Origin: Candidatus Sulfopaludibacter sp. SbA3
Lineage (GTDB): Bacteria; Pseudomonadota; Alphaproteobacteria; Caulobacterales; Hyphomonadaceae
Length of the DNA stretch: 64,000 nucleotides
Reading direction: 5' to 3'
Assembly (NCBI GenBank): GCA_945888325.1
Contig: CAMDAC010000003.1
Location: 62,001 to 126,000, forward strand
Shown here in pieces: positions 26,528 through 35,695 of this stretch (the first letter of the stretch is position 1; every line of letters begins with the position of its first letter). The translations under genes were made by a program, and so were the position numbers. The notes beneath the pieces are model-generated. The model did no database searches, was not told the DNA's origin, and saw only the letters and a list, made by a program, of their open reading frames with translations.

Positions 26528-26617
26528 CATTTGCATCGCTTTCCGCGCCGCTCTCGACAACATCCGCGATCGGGAGCGACCCAAGATCGAGGCATACTTT
26601 GAACCTTCGAGCCCAGA

Positions 26618-26651
26618 CCAAAAAAGGCCGGAGCATTGCTGCTCCGGCCTT
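26618..26651 (-). terminator. Intrinsic terminator of the PEGA-domain lipoprotein gene
   Basis: On the minus strand AAGGCCGGAGCA-GCAA-TGCTCCGGCCTT is a 12-bp perfect stem followed by TTTTGG. It lies about 22 bp after the stop of the gene at 26673-27134. Confidence 0.85.
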
Positions 26652-26672
26652 CAACCTGAAAGTGATCAGCAA

Positions 26673-27134
26673 CTATTCCGCGTTGGCGGCTTCCGTGAGC
26701 TGTTCGGCGACCACTTGTGTCTCCAAAGCCTGTTCGCTTTTGGAAGCGACAACTGTTGCGCTTTTCTGCAGCGAAACAACGAGCGGGTTTGGCTTGTGCT
26801 CAAGCATGGCGCCTGAAGCGGCGTCCACGCCCACGCCGATCAATCCTCCGACGAGAACGTTGCCTGCCATCGCAGCACCGCCGCCACCGGAGACCTGGGT
26901 CTGAACAGTGTAGCTGGACGAATCGTATCCCTCTTTCGAGACTTCGACGACAAGCGTTTCCTTACGCGGAACTTTGAATGAACAGGGGGTCGCATTGCAC
27001 GACATACCGTTCGACATGCTGACTTCAGCACCAGGCGGATCGCTCTCGACAACGAAGACTTCTTTGGTGCCGCGAGTCACAGTAGCGCACGCACCGAGCG
27101 CCATCACGGCACTCAGCAATACAACAGTTTTCAT
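26673..27134 (-). CDS. PEGA-domain-like lipoprotein
   Basis: 153 aa. MKTVVLLSAVMALGAC gives a lipobox (LGAC). Residues 30-70 fit the PEGA surface domain: VESDPPGAEVSMSNGMSCNA followed by TPCSFKVPRKETLVVEVSKE and GY. A Gly/Ala-rich stretch at about 85-105 may be a membrane-associated glycine segment. The C-terminal 35 residues are Ala/Glu/Val-rich. Own terminator; probably monocistronic. AT content is higher than its neighbours. Confidence 0.8.
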   Translation of the reverse strand: MKTVVLLSAVMALGACATVTRGTKEVFVVESDPPGAEVSMSNGMSCNATPCSFKVPRKETLVVEVSKEGYDSSSYTVQTQVSGGGGAAMAGNVLVGGLIGVGVDAASGAMLEHKPNPLVVSLQKSATVVASKSEQALETQVVAEQLTEAANAE

Positions 27135-27227
27135 AAATTATCCCCCCCAGAGGAATTCCCACAGCGTATCGCTGCCTCGTCAACTTCTCGCAGAAGGCCG
27201 TTTCGTCAAGCAAGATCAGCGTTCATC

Positions 27228-27256
27228 CACAGGTTTCTCGCTTCGAGAAACCTGTG
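27228..27256 (-). terminator. 13-bp hairpin after the beta-oxidation operon
   Basis: CACAGGTTTCTCG-CTT-CGAGAAACCTGTG, perfect stem, 11 bp after the stop of the FadB/J-like gene. No T tract follows, so it may stop transcription only with Rho or protect the 3' end. Confidence 0.5.
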
Positions 27257-27267
27257 TTGAATCAGAC

Positions 27268-29502
27268 TCAAGCCGCCACTTTCGCCTTGGTGCCTGCCGG
27301 CGGGAAGCGGTCGTAGAAGCCTTCGCCCTTGGCGGCCATGTCGCGCAGCAGCTTGTTCGGGCGGAACCGGTCACCGTACTTGTCTGCGAGACGGTCGGCT
27401 TCGGCGACGAATTCCTTGATGCCCCAGATCAGGTCCACATAGGAGCAGCAGCCGCCGGTGAACGGGGCGAAGCCCCAGGCGAGGATCGAGCCGATATCGG
27501 CGTCGCGCGCGTCGGTGATCACGCCTTCCTCGAAGCAGCGAGCCACCTCTACGGCCTGGCGCACCAGGAAGCGGTTGGTCAGCTCTTTCTTCAGCGCCGG
27601 CGGGCACTCGTCGATCTTGATCTCAAGCTGCCTGTTGATGTCCGGCCAGAGGCGGGCAGGTTTGCCCTTCTCATCGTAGTCGTAGAAGCCCTTGCCCGCC
27701 TTGCGGCCAACGCGGCCCTGGTCTTCGACCAGCCAGGCGAGGAAGTTGGTGCGTTCATCCGTCTGCAGATCAACGCCGGTGGCTTCCGCCATCGCGCGCG
27801 TCACTTTCAGCGCGGTGTCGAGGCCGACCGAGTCGGAGACTTCCAGCGCGCCCATCGGCATGCCGGCTTGGCGGCCCACGTTCTCGATGATCGCCGGCTT
27901 GATGCCTTCGCCCAGCATTTCCATGCCTTCGCGCGTATAGGTGCCGAAGCAGCGCGAGGTGTAGAAGCCGCGGCTGTCATTGACCACGATCGGCGTCTTG
28001 CGGATCGCCAGCACGTAATCGATCGATTTCGCCAGCGTGGCTTCGCTCGTCTCCTTGCCCTTGATGATCTCGACCAGCCCCATCCGCTCGACTGGCGAGA
28101 AGAAGTGGATGCCGATGAAGTTCGCCGGGCGTTTCGAGGCTTTCGCGAGGCCGGTGATCGGCAGCGTCGAGGTGTTGGAGCCGAACACGGCGTCGTCGCC
28201 CAGCACGGCTTCAGCCTGCTTGGTGATCTTGGCTTTCAGCTCTTCGTTCTCGTAGACCGCCTCGACGACAAGGTCTGCGCCCTTGAAGTCATCATAGTTG
28301 TCGGTCGCCGTGATCAGGGCGAGCAGCGCATCGCCTTTTTCCTTCGTCAACTTGCCGCGCGAGACGTCTTTTTCGACGAGGCGTACGGAGTATTGCTTGC
28401 CCTTCTCGGCGGCTTCCTTCGTCACATCGACCAGCACGGTCAGGATGCCAGCCTTGGCCTGCACATAGGCAATACCTGCGCCCATCAAGCCTGCGCCGAT
28501 GACGGCAATCTTCTTGAACTCCGTCTTCGGATGGCCCGCCGGGCGGTTTGCGCCCTTGCCGAGTTCCTGCATCGACAGGAACAGCGAGCGGATCATCGCC
28601 TTCGCTTCCGGGCGCTGCTGCGTGTTGATGAAATAGCGCGTCTCGATGCGCAGGCCCGCATCGATCGGCACCTGGATGCCTTCATAGATGCAGGACAGGA
28701 TGTTCTTCTGGGCCGGATAATTGCCATAGGTTTTCGAGGCGAGCATCATGTTCGCCATCGTCGCCACCTGGCCGACGCCCGGCGACTTGTGCGGCACGCC
28801 GCCCGGAACCTTGTAGCCCTTTTCGTCCCACGGCGCCTTCGCCTTCGGATTGGCCTTCACCCAGGCCTTGGCGCGCGCAACTGTTTCCGTGGACGGAGCA
28901 AGTTCGTTGACCACGCCCATGGATTTCGCCTGCTCGGCCGTGAAGCTTTCGCCCTGCAGGATCAGCGGCAGCGCGGCCTGAACACCGACGAGGCGCGGCA
29001 GGCGCTGTGTGCCGCCCGCGCCCGGGAGCAGCCCGATCTTCGCTTCCGGCAGGCCGAACTGCAGCTTCGGATTGTCGTTCGCCGCGACGCGGTAGTGACA
29101 GGCGAGCGCCACTTCAAGACCGCCGCCGAGGGCGAGACCGGTGAGCGCGACCGCCACCGGCTTGCCGCAGGTCTCCAGCTTGCGCAGCGTGCCGTTCAGC
29201 GAGAAGCCAGCATCAAACTGTTCCTTCTTCTGTTCGTCCACGGACTTCGGCTTCTTCTCGCCGCCCGCGCCGGCCCGGTCGCCCATCTCGCCGAGGTCAG
29301 CACCGGCGCAGAAGCCGCTCGCCTTGCCGGACGAGAGCACGAGGCCCTTGATGGCGTCATTGGTGGCGACTTCCTTGGTGATCGCGATGATGTCAGCCAC
29401 CGCTTTTCCGGTCAGCGTGTTCATGCTGCGGCCGGGCACGTCGAAGATGGCATGGGCGATGCCGTCGGCGTCGATGTCCCATTTGAAGGTTTCGAGGTTC
29501 AT
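27268..29502 (-). CDS. Bifunctional enoyl-CoA hydratase / 3-hydroxyacyl-CoA dehydrogenase (FadB/FadJ type)
   Basis: Carries out hydration and NAD-dependent oxidation in beta-oxidation. 744 aa. N-terminal crotonase domain (about 1-190) with SGKASGFCAGADLGEM and GLALGGGLEVALACHYRV plus the Glu of PEAKIGLLPGAGGTQRLP; then the NAD-binding AVIGAGLMGAGIAYVQAKAG near residue 335, NTSTLPITGLA, HFFSPVERM and a C-terminal dehydrogenase repeat with GKGFYDYDEKGK. Last gene of a five-gene operon starting with the dehydrogenase at 33107. Confidence 0.95.
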   Translation of the reverse strand: MNLETFKWDIDADGIAHAIFDVPGRSMNTLTGKAVADIIAITKEVATNDAIKGLVLSSGKASGFCAGADLGEMGDRAGAGGEKKPKSVDEQKKEQFDAGFSLNGTLRKLETCGKPVAVALTGLALGGGLEVALACHYRVAANDNPKLQFGLPEAKIGLLPGAGGTQRLPRLVGVQAALPLILQGESFTAEQAKSMGVVNELAPSTETVARAKAWVKANPKAKAPWDEKGYKVPGGVPHKSPGVGQVATMANMMLASKTYGNYPAQKNILSCIYEGIQVPIDAGLRIETRYFINTQQRPEAKAMIRSLFLSMQELGKGANRPAGHPKTEFKKIAVIGAGLMGAGIAYVQAKAGILTVLVDVTKEAAEKGKQYSVRLVEKDVSRGKLTKEKGDALLALITATDNYDDFKGADLVVEAVYENEELKAKITKQAEAVLGDDAVFGSNTSTLPITGLAKASKRPANFIGIHFFSPVERMGLVEIIKGKETSEATLAKSIDYVLAIRKTPIVVNDSRGFYTSRCFGTYTREGMEMLGEGIKPAIIENVGRQAGMPMGALEVSDSVGLDTALKVTRAMAEATGVDLQTDERTNFLAWLVEDQGRVGRKAGKGFYDYDEKGKPARLWPDINRQLEIKIDECPPALKKELTNRFLVRQAVEVARCFEEGVITDARDADIGSILAWGFAPFTGGCCSYVDLIWGIKEFVAEADRLADKYGDRFRPNKLLRDMAAKGEGFYDRFPPAGTKAKVAA

Positions 29503-29530
29503 GAGAGGTCTCCTTGAATTCGGAATTGGG

Positions 29531-30256
29531 TCATTGTTTGGGAACAGGCAGATCGATCTCGGAACGGATAATCATGATCTTCTGCCAGATCTTGCTGGAA
29601 AAGTTGGTGGTCAGGCCCTCGATCTCGTTGACGGTGTGGATCACCACTTCGTCGCGAACGCTCTGCATGCAGAGCGCGGCGAGCTTGCCGGTCAGCGACA
29701 GCATCTCGGTGCAATAGCCGAGGTAGCGCATCAGGTCGGCGGGCGAGAGATCCCGCTCAGGCGAAGAGGCCGTGCGCCCCGCACCCAGCAGGCTCGCGGG
29801 ATCCTTGGTCAGCTGGTGCATGTCGATGACGTGCGCGATGGATCTGAGTTCGTGCAAGGCATTGAGCGCCTGCGAGCGCTTGATCCGGGCCTCCAGGTTG
29901 AGGAGGAACCAGATCGCCGCGCCCATCAGGATGAGGATATTGGCAATCGCCTCTATCCCCTCGAACCCGATGGCGTCCGGATTTTCCATCAGCAGGCGGA
30001 CTTTCTGCTCGATCCCCACGCCGGCCATGAACAGGCCGGCGAGAAGGACGAGCGCGACAAGCCCGCGCAGCAGCAGGTGAGGCTTTGATACATCGCCCAC
30101 CCGCTTCACATGTGCATGTGCAATCCGGTCAAGTTCGGCGCACACGCCTGTCAGGCCCCGGTCCGGAAAGCGCTCACGCACCCGGTCCCCAAGACGCGCA
30201 AGCGTCGTGAGGATCGAGTCCGCTGAAAGCGCGCTGTACCGGTCGGCGCCGCGCAT
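29531..30256 (-). CDS. Two-TM protein of unknown function in the beta-oxidation operon
   Basis: 241 aa. Two hydrophobic helices at about 63-83 (LLLRGLVALVLLAGLFMAGV) and 100-122 (GIEAIANILILMGAAIWFLL) flanked by charged, mostly helical cytoplasmic parts. The segment HELRSIAHVIDMHQLTKDP and the C-terminal SVRDEVVIHTVNEIEGLTTN look conserved-family-like, but I do not recognise a named family. Seven bp after the thiolase stop and 28 bp before the FadB/J-like gene, hence co-transcribed. A membrane anchor or regulator for the pathway is only a guess. Confidence 0.8.
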   Translation of the reverse strand: MRGADRYSALSADSILTTLARLGDRVRERFPDRGLTGVCAELDRIAHAHVKRVGDVSKPHLLLRGLVALVLLAGLFMAGVGIEQKVRLLMENPDAIGFEGIEAIANILILMGAAIWFLLNLEARIKRSQALNALHELRSIAHVIDMHQLTKDPASLLGAGRTASSPERDLSPADLMRYLGYCTEMLSLTGKLAALCMQSVRDEVVIHTVNEIEGLTTNFSSKIWQKIMIIRSEIDLPVPKQ

Positions 30257-30263
30257 GCGTGGA

Positions 30264-31469
30264 TCAGACGCGCTCGATGATCGTCGCGGTGCCCATGCCG
30301 GCGCCGACGCACAGTGTGATCAGGCCGGTTTCCTTGCCGGTCCGCTCCAGCTCGTCGAGCACTGTGCCGAGGATCATGCCGCCGGTCGCGCCGAGCGGGT
30401 GGCCCATGGCGATCGCGCCGCCGTTCACGTTCATCTTCTCGTGCGGAATGTTCAGGAGTTTCATCATCAGCATGACGACCGAAGCGAACGCCTCGTTCAG
30501 TTCATAGACATCGATGTCCTTCGGATCCATGCCGGCTTTCTTCAGCACCTTCTGGGTCACATAGGTCGGCCCGGTCAGCATGATGCCCGGCTCGGAGCCG
30601 ATCGACGCCATCGCGCGCACGCGGGCGCGCGGCTTCAGGCCCATCGCCTCGCCCATTTCCTTGGAGCCGAACAGCACCGCAGAAGCGCCGTCCACGATGC
30701 CCGACGAGTTGCCGGCATGGTGCACGTGGTTGATCTTCTCGAGTTCCGGATAGCGCTGCTTGATCACTTCGTCGAAGCCCATGCCGCCCATGCCGGCGAA
30801 GGACGGCTCAAGCGCCGCCAGCGTCTGCATGGTCGTGTCGGGGCGCATGAACTCGTCATGCGCGAGGCGGATGCCGCCCATCTGGTCGCGCACCGGCACG
30901 ACCGATTTCTTGAAGCGGCCTTCCTTCCAGGCCTGCGCCGCGCGGCGCTGGCTCTCGACGGCGAAGGCGTCCACGTCATCGCGGCTGAAGCCGTACTTCG
31001 TGGCGATCGTGTCGGCGCCGATGCCTTGCGGTGTGAAGTAGGATTTGAAGGCGACCTGCGGATCGGTCGACCAGGCGCCGCCAGCGGCGCCCATCGGCAC
31101 GCGGCTCATGCTCTCGACGCCGCCGCCAATGGCCATGTCGGCCTCGCCGGTCATCACTTTCGAGGCGGCCATGTTGCAGGCCTCAAGGCCCGAGGCGCAG
31201 AACCGGTCGACCTGCACGCCGGCGGTCGTCTCGGCATAGTCGGCATTCAGCACCGCGATGCGGGCAATGTCGCCGCCCTGCTCGCCGACCGGCGAGACGC
31301 AACCAAACACGACATCGTCCACCTTCGAGGTGTCGAGATTGTTCCGGTCACGGATGGCCTGCAGCACCTGCGTGCCGAGGCTCAGCGCGGTGATCTCGTG
31401 CAGCGCGCCGCTGGACTTGCCTTTGCCGCGGGGCGTGCGCACGGCGTCGTAGATATAGGCTTCGGGCAT
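30264..31469 (-). CDS. Acetyl-CoA C-acyltransferase (thiolase)
   Basis: Thiolytic cleavage of 3-ketoacyl-CoA. 401 aa. N-terminal [18 protein letters not shown], nucleophile Cys in [15 protein letters not shown] (about 90-95), [13 protein letters not shown], the [15 protein letters not shown] loop and the second Cys in [10 protein letters not shown]. Together with the FadB/J-like enzyme it makes a complete beta-oxidation complex; whether the two associate is inferred. Confidence 0.96.
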   Translation of the reverse strand: MPEAYIYDAVRTPRGKGKSSGALHEITALSLGTQVLQAIRDRNNLDTSKVDDVVFGCVSPVGEQGGDIARIAVLNADYAETTAGVQVDRFCASGLEACNMAASKVMTGEADMAIGGGVESMSRVPMGAAGGAWSTDPQVAFKSYFTPQGIGADTIATKYGFSRDDVDAFAVESQRRAAQAWKEGRFKKSVVPVRDQMGGIRLAHDEFMRPDTTMQTLAALEPSFAGMGGMGFDEVIKQRYPELEKINHVHHAGNSSGIVDGASAVLFGSKEMGEAMGLKPRARVRAMASIGSEPGIMLTGPTYVTQKVLKKAGMDPKDIDVYELNEAFASVVMLMMKLLNIPHEKMNVNGGAIAMGHPLGATGGMILGTVLDELERTGKETGLITLCVGAGMGTATIIERV

Positions 31470-31490
31470 GTTAAAGCTCCTTTCGGGGGA

Positions 31491-31925
31491 TCAGGATGGG
31501 GTCGCCGGTGCTTTCACCGGGTTGAGGGTCAAAGAGGCAGTGGCGCGGGCGGCTTCCTTGCCGCGGGCGTCGAAAAGGCCGGCTTCCGCAAAGATCATCG
31601 CGCGGCCGATATTGCGCAGGCGGGCAGCCACTTCGATGACGCCAACGCGCACCGGGCGCAGGAAATGCGTATGCAGGTCCACGGTCGATGGAAATTTCGC
31701 GGTGCCGGCTTTCACCGTCGCGAGCATGCCGATTGCATCGTCCATCATCGCCACCAGGTATCCGCCCTGAATATAGCCTGCCGGATTGGTAAAGTCTGCC
31801 CGTCCGTCGAACCGTACCCGGGTCGTCATGGCCTTGGCGTCGAGTTCAAGCAACTCAAATCCGAGTGACACCGAGCTGCGCGCCGGCACCGGGAACACAT
31901 CACGGAGGAGATGGCGGTCAGGCAT
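31491..31925 (-). CDS. Hotdog-fold thioesterase (PaaI type)
   Basis: 144 aa single hotdog domain. The FTNPAGYIQGGYLVAMMDDA helix and STVDLHTHFLRPV strand match the PaaI/YbgC-type acyl-CoA thioesterases with the Asp in MMDD as likely catalytic residue. It would release CoA from stalled acyl-CoAs. Six bp before it lies the dehydrogenase stop, 21 bp after it the thiolase. Confidence 0.88.
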   Translation of the reverse strand: MPDRHLLRDVFPVPARSSVSLGFELLELDAKAMTTRVRFDGRADFTNPAGYIQGGYLVAMMDDAIGMLATVKAGTAKFPSTVDLHTHFLRPVRVGVIEVAARLRNIGRAMIFAEAGLFDARGKEAARATASLTLNPVKAPATPS

Positions 31926-31931
31926 GACAGC

Positions 31932-33107
31932 CTACAGCGTCCTCGCGATCAGCATCTTCATCACTTCGTTGGCGCCGCCATAGATGCGCTGCACGCGCGC
32001 ATCGGCGTACATCTGGGCGATGGGATATTCGTCCATGTAGCCGAAGCCGCCATGCAGCTGCAGGCACTCGTCGATAATCTTGCATTGCAGGTCCGAGACC
32101 CAGTATTTCGACATCGACGCCGTTGCGGCGTCGAGCTTGTCCTGAAGCAGCAGCTCAGTGCAGTGATCCATGAACACCTTGGCGACGGTCGCCTCGGTCT
32201 TGGCTTCGGCCAGCTTGAACTGCGTGTTCTGGAAATCCCAGATCGTGCCGCCGAAGGCCTTGCGGCTCTTCACATAGGCGACCGTCTCGTGGATCGCGCG
32301 CTCGATCATGCCGATGCCTTGAAGACCGATGATATGCCGCTCCTGAGGCAGTTTCTGCATCAGCTGGATGAACCCCTTGCCTTCCTCGTCGCCGAGCAGG
32401 TGCGTCGCCGGCACGCGGACCTCGTCGAAGAACAGTTCGGACGTATCGGCTGCATGCTGGCCGACCTTGTCGAGATTGCGCCCGCGGCGGAAGCCGCCTT
32501 CGCCTTCGACAGGGTCTGTCTCTACACAGACGATCGAGATGCCCTTGGCGCCTTTGGTCGGGTCGGTCTTGGCGCAGACGAGGATGAGGTTGGCGGTCTG
32601 GCCGTTCGAGATGAAGGTCTTCGAGCCATTGACCACATATTCGTTGCCGTCACGCTTCGCGGTCGTCTTGATGTTCTGCAGGTCCGAGCCCGCGCCCGGC
32701 TCGGTCATCGCAATCGCGGTGACGATCTCGCCCGAGCAGATCTTCGGCAGCCAGCGGCGCTTCTGTTCCTCGGTGCCGTAGGCGGTGATGTAAGGCGCGA
32801 TGATGGCGTTGTGCAGCGTGATGCCGAAGCCGTCGATGCCCTTCCACTGCTGCTGCTCGATGATGATGGCTTCGTGGCGGAAATCCCCGCCGGCGCCGCC
32901 ATACTCTTCCGGAACCGACGCGCCGAGCAGGCCCATCTCGCCGGCTTTCTTCCAGATGTCGCGTGGGACCACCCCGGCCTTGCGCCAGGCCGGCACATGC
33001 GGCGCGCATTCCTTTTCGAAGAACTGGCCGACGGCATCGGCGAAGATGTCGAGTTCCTCATCCTGCCGCCAGGCAGATTTCGGGACGTTCAGGGGGCTCT
33101 CATGCAT
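31932..33107 (-). CDS. Acyl-CoA dehydrogenase
   Basis: 391 aa flavoprotein catalysing the first beta-oxidation step. Typical signatures: AIAMTEPGAGSDLQNIKTTA (FAD binding), KTFISNGQTANLILV, the C-terminal LHGGFGYMDEYPIAQMYADA and RVQRIYGGANEVMKMLIAR. First gene of a minus-strand operon (dehydrogenase, thioesterase, thiolase, two-TM protein, FadB/J-like). A candidate MerR-family box lies 38 bp upstream. Confidence 0.95.
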   Translation of the reverse strand: MHESPLNVPKSAWRQDEELDIFADAVGQFFEKECAPHVPAWRKAGVVPRDIWKKAGEMGLLGASVPEEYGGAGGDFRHEAIIIEQQQWKGIDGFGITLHNAIIAPYITAYGTEEQKRRWLPKICSGEIVTAIAMTEPGAGSDLQNIKTTAKRDGNEYVVNGSKTFISNGQTANLILVCAKTDPTKGAKGISIVCVETDPVEGEGGFRRGRNLDKVGQHAADTSELFFDEVRVPATHLLGDEEGKGFIQLMQKLPQERHIIGLQGIGMIERAIHETVAYVKSRKAFGGTIWDFQNTQFKLAEAKTEATVAKVFMDHCTELLLQDKLDAATASMSKYWVSDLQCKIIDECLQLHGGFGYMDEYPIAQMYADARVQRIYGGANEVMKMLIARTL

Positions 33108-33144
33108 CTGTCATTCTCCGGCGATTGGCGGCGTCTGCTTGCCG

Positions 33145-33160
33145 CTTACGTTCACGTCAG
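33145..33160. promoter_or_regulatory. Candidate MerR/LiuR-type operator of the beta-oxidation operon
   Basis: On the minus strand CTGACGTGAACGTAAG, sharing ACGTnAACGTAA with a site upstream of the merR gene (36245-36260). The core TTACGT-NN-ACGTCA is an imperfect palindrome and recalls the LiuR motif as I remember it. Located 38 bp before the dehydrogenase start. Confidence 0.6.
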
Positions 33161-33271
33161 GATGTAGTGGCAGGTTCGCGTTTGCGCTATCCGTTCCGCT
33201 AGGTGAGGATACCACATTTTCAGCTTGAAAAGCGCCAGATTGACTGGACTTTCCCCACAATTCCCGAACCA

Positions 33272-33778
33272 TCACGGACAGCCCGGCTGGCCGGCCGCCC
33301 GGAAGCGGTAGAAGCGCGTTTCGGGCTCCCGCGGATAGAAGACACTCTGGTCGAGACAGGCACCCAGCCGCCCGGCAAGCCGGATGGATTTCGTGTTTGC
33401 CTCATGGATTCCACTCACAAGCGTTGTCCAGCCAAGCTCATCCCAGGCAAAACGCAGCGCTGCCGCTGCGGCCTCTGCGGCAAAGCCTTGCCCTTCAAAG
33501 CCTTCCCAAAGAATCCAGCCAAGTTCCGGCTCTCCAATAGCGAAAGGCGGATTGAGTGAAACCAATCCTGCCATCACTCCATCTGACATACGCTCGATTG
33601 CCCAAGCCCCGTAGCCCAGCAGCGACCATCGCCCTGCACCGGAAGCGAACATATCCCACGCGCGATCACGCGGGACGGGTCCGTCCGTGTAACGCGAACG
33701 CTCAGATGCAAAATACTCTGCAAACGGATCGAAGTCGCGAAACTCATAGTGCCGCAGGTTCAGGCGGTCTGTAGTCAA
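33272..33778 (-). CDS. GNAT-family acetyltransferase (RimJ/RimL-like)
   Basis: 168 aa. Starts in the LTTDRLNLRHYEFRDFDPFA pattern of ribosomal-protein-type acetyltransferases, with ELGWILWEGFEGQGFAAEAA as the acetyl-CoA loop and NTKSIRLAGRLGA at the end. No ATG is available after the upstream gene's stop; TTG 33778 is the best guess, without a clear ribosome-binding site, so coupling to the preceding gene is likely (23 bp apart). Substrate unknown. Confidence 0.75.
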   Translation of the reverse strand: MTTDRLNLRHYEFRDFDPFAEYFASERSRYTDGPVPRDRAWDMFASGAGRWSLLGYGAWAIERMSDGVMAGLVSLNPPFAIGEPELGWILWEGFEGQGFAAEAAAAALRFAWDELGWTTLVSGIHEANTKSIRLAGRLGACLDQSVFYPREPETRFYRFRAAGQPGCP

Positions 33779-33801
33779 TCGAGGTGCGTGCAGCCGCGTT
33801 G

Positions 33802-35586
33802 TCAGAATTGCGCCTCCGTGATGGCCATCATCGCACCCGCGCCGGTCTTTACCTTGGCGAGGTGCGACGCCGTGTCCGGCAGCATCCGCTCCACGAAATA
33901 CCGCCCCGTGGCGAGCTTCGCTGCATAGAACGGATCCTTGGTGTGCGCCTTCTCCAGCGAGAGTTTCGCCATCCGCGCCCACATGTAGGCGAGCGCGGTG
34001 AGACCCATCAGGTGCAGGTAGTCGTGGCTGGAGGCGCCGGCATTGTTGAAGTCGCTCATGCCGTTCTGCATCAGCCACATCGTGCCGTCCTGCAGCTGCG
34101 CGCGCGCCGTCTTCAGCCCCTCAAGGTAAAGTTCCATGCCAGGCGTCGCTTCGGCCGAGGCCACGAACTCGTCGATCTCGGCGAAGAAGCTGAACACCGC
34201 CCGCCCGCCATTGGCGCCCAGCTTGCGGCCGACCAGGTCAAGCGCCTGCACGCCGTTGGTGCCTTCATAAATCAGTGTGATCCGGCAATCGCGGACGATC
34301 TGCTCGAGCCCCCACTCGCGCGTGAAGCCCGATCCGCCGTGCACCTGCAGGCCAAGATTCGCGCTCTCGAGACCCTTGTGGGTCAGGTAGGCTTTCACCA
34401 CCGGCGTCAGCAGGGCCATGTAGTCGCCGGCACGCTCGCGCACTTTTTCGTCGGGTGACTTGTGCTGCAGGTCGCCCTGGAACGCGGCCCAATAGGCGAA
34501 CGCGCGCGCGCCTTCGATGAAGGCTTTCTGTTCCAGCAGCATCCGGCGCACGTCCGGGTGCACGATGATCGGATCGGCCGGCTTGTCAGGCGCCTGCGTG
34601 CCGGTCAGCGAGCGACCCTGCACGCGGTCCCTCGCGAAATCGAGCGCGTTCTGGTAGGCAACCTCGGCCTGAGACAGGCCCTGCAAGCCGACGCCGAGAC
34701 GCGCCTCGTTCATCATCACGAACATGGTGCGCATGCCCTTGTGCTCGTCGCCGACCAGCCAGCCGGTCGCGCCGTCATAGTTCATGACGCAGGTCGCGTT
34801 GCCGTGGATGCCCATCTTCTCTTCGAGGCCGCCGCAGCTCGCTGCATTGCGCGCGCCGAGCGAGCCGTCCTCGTTCACGAGGAATTTCGGCACCACGAAC
34901 AGCGAGACGCCCTTGATACCTTCCGGCGCGCCCTCAATGCGGGCGAGCACAAGGTGAATGATGTTCTCGGTCAGGTCCTGCTCGCCGCCGGAAATCCAGA
35001 TCTTCTGGCCGGTGATCTTGTAGGTGCCATCGCCCTGCGGCACGGCTTTCGTCTTCATCAGGCCGAGATCGGTGCCGCAATGCGGCTCGGTCAGGTTCAT
35101 CGTGCCGGCCCATTCGGCCGAGGCCATCTTGGGGCCGTACTTGTGCTTCAGCTCGTCCGAGCCGCCCGCCATCAGTGCCTGATAGGCGCCGTGCGTCAGG
35201 CCCGGATACATGCCAAACGCCATGTTCGACGCCGAGACCATCTCGGTCCAGGCGATGTTGACCGCATGCGGCAGGCCCTGCCCGCCCATTTCCGGATGCG
35301 CCGCCAGCAGCGGCCAGCCATTCTCGACGAGCTGTTTGTAGGCCTCCGGGAACCCGTCCGGCGTCTTCACGCTCGCGTCCGGATTGCGTTTGCAGCCCTG
35401 CCGGTCGCCGACGGCGCTCAGCGGGAACAATACGTTCTTGGCGAACTTCGCCCCCTCTTCGAGGATCTGGTCGATCGTCTCGGGGGTCGCGTCGGCAAAG
35501 CCCGGAAGGTTCGAATAGTTGTGGAGCTGCAGCACCTCGTGCAGCACGAACTGCATGTCACGGACGGGGGCGTCATAACGGGGCAT
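33802..35586 (-). CDS. Acyl-CoA dehydrogenase, long form with extra C-terminal domain
   Basis: 594 aa. Has the N-terminal extension (VLHEVLQLHNYSNLPGF), TEPHCGTDLGLMKTKA, KIWISGGEQDLTENIIHLVL, VHGGSGFTREWGLEQ and YEGTNGVQALDLVGRKL, and then a ~120-residue acyl-CoA dehydrogenase C-terminal domain. This architecture is common for dehydrogenases of unusual or long acyl-CoAs in alphaproteobacteria; precise substrate unknown. It is downstream of merR on the same strand, with a 12-bp hairpin in between. Confidence 0.94.
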   Translation of the reverse strand: MPRYDAPVRDMQFVLHEVLQLHNYSNLPGFADATPETIDQILEEGAKFAKNVLFPLSAVGDRQGCKRNPDASVKTPDGFPEAYKQLVENGWPLLAAHPEMGGQGLPHAVNIAWTEMVSASNMAFGMYPGLTHGAYQALMAGGSDELKHKYGPKMASAEWAGTMNLTEPHCGTDLGLMKTKAVPQGDGTYKITGQKIWISGGEQDLTENIIHLVLARIEGAPEGIKGVSLFVVPKFLVNEDGSLGARNAASCGGLEEKMGIHGNATCVMNYDGATGWLVGDEHKGMRTMFVMMNEARLGVGLQGLSQAEVAYQNALDFARDRVQGRSLTGTQAPDKPADPIIVHPDVRRMLLEQKAFIEGARAFAYWAAFQGDLQHKSPDEKVRERAGDYMALLTPVVKAYLTHKGLESANLGLQVHGGSGFTREWGLEQIVRDCRITLIYEGTNGVQALDLVGRKLGANGGRAVFSFFAEIDEFVASAEATPGMELYLEGLKTARAQLQDGTMWLMQNGMSDFNNAGASSHDYLHLMGLTALAYMWARMAKLSLEKAHTKDPFYAAKLATGRYFVERMLPDTASHLAKVKTGAGAMMAITEAQF

Positions 35587-35633
35587 CGGGGAAAGGTCCT
35601 CTCAAACAGGAAGTTTGCGGCCTTGAATGGCAA

Positions 35634-35663
35634 AGCGTGTTGGAAAAGTCATTCCAACACGCT
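35634..35663. terminator. 12-bp perfect hairpin between merR and the long acyl-CoA dehydrogenase gene
   Basis: AGCGTGTTGGAA-AAGTCA-TTCCAACACGCT. It lies 32 bp after the merR stop and 48 bp before the dehydrogenase start on the minus strand. Without a T tract it is either a weak or processed terminator for merR or an operator for the next gene. Confidence 0.45.
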
Positions 35664-35695
35664 CAACTATCTACATTTTGATCGGTAGCGAGCTC

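Noticed and set aside
26974-29517. 847-codon plus-strand frame opposite the FadB/J-like gene
   Set aside because: Same shadow effect; no domains seen and it crosses gene borders and a terminator-like hairpin.
30207-31868. 553-codon plus-strand frame opposite thiolase and thioesterase
   Set aside because: Spans two convincing genes on the other strand; low-complexity product.
33779-34078. N-terminal extension of the GNAT frame
   Set aside because: Overlaps the end of the acyl-CoA dehydrogenase in another frame and reads as random Arg/His-rich sequence.
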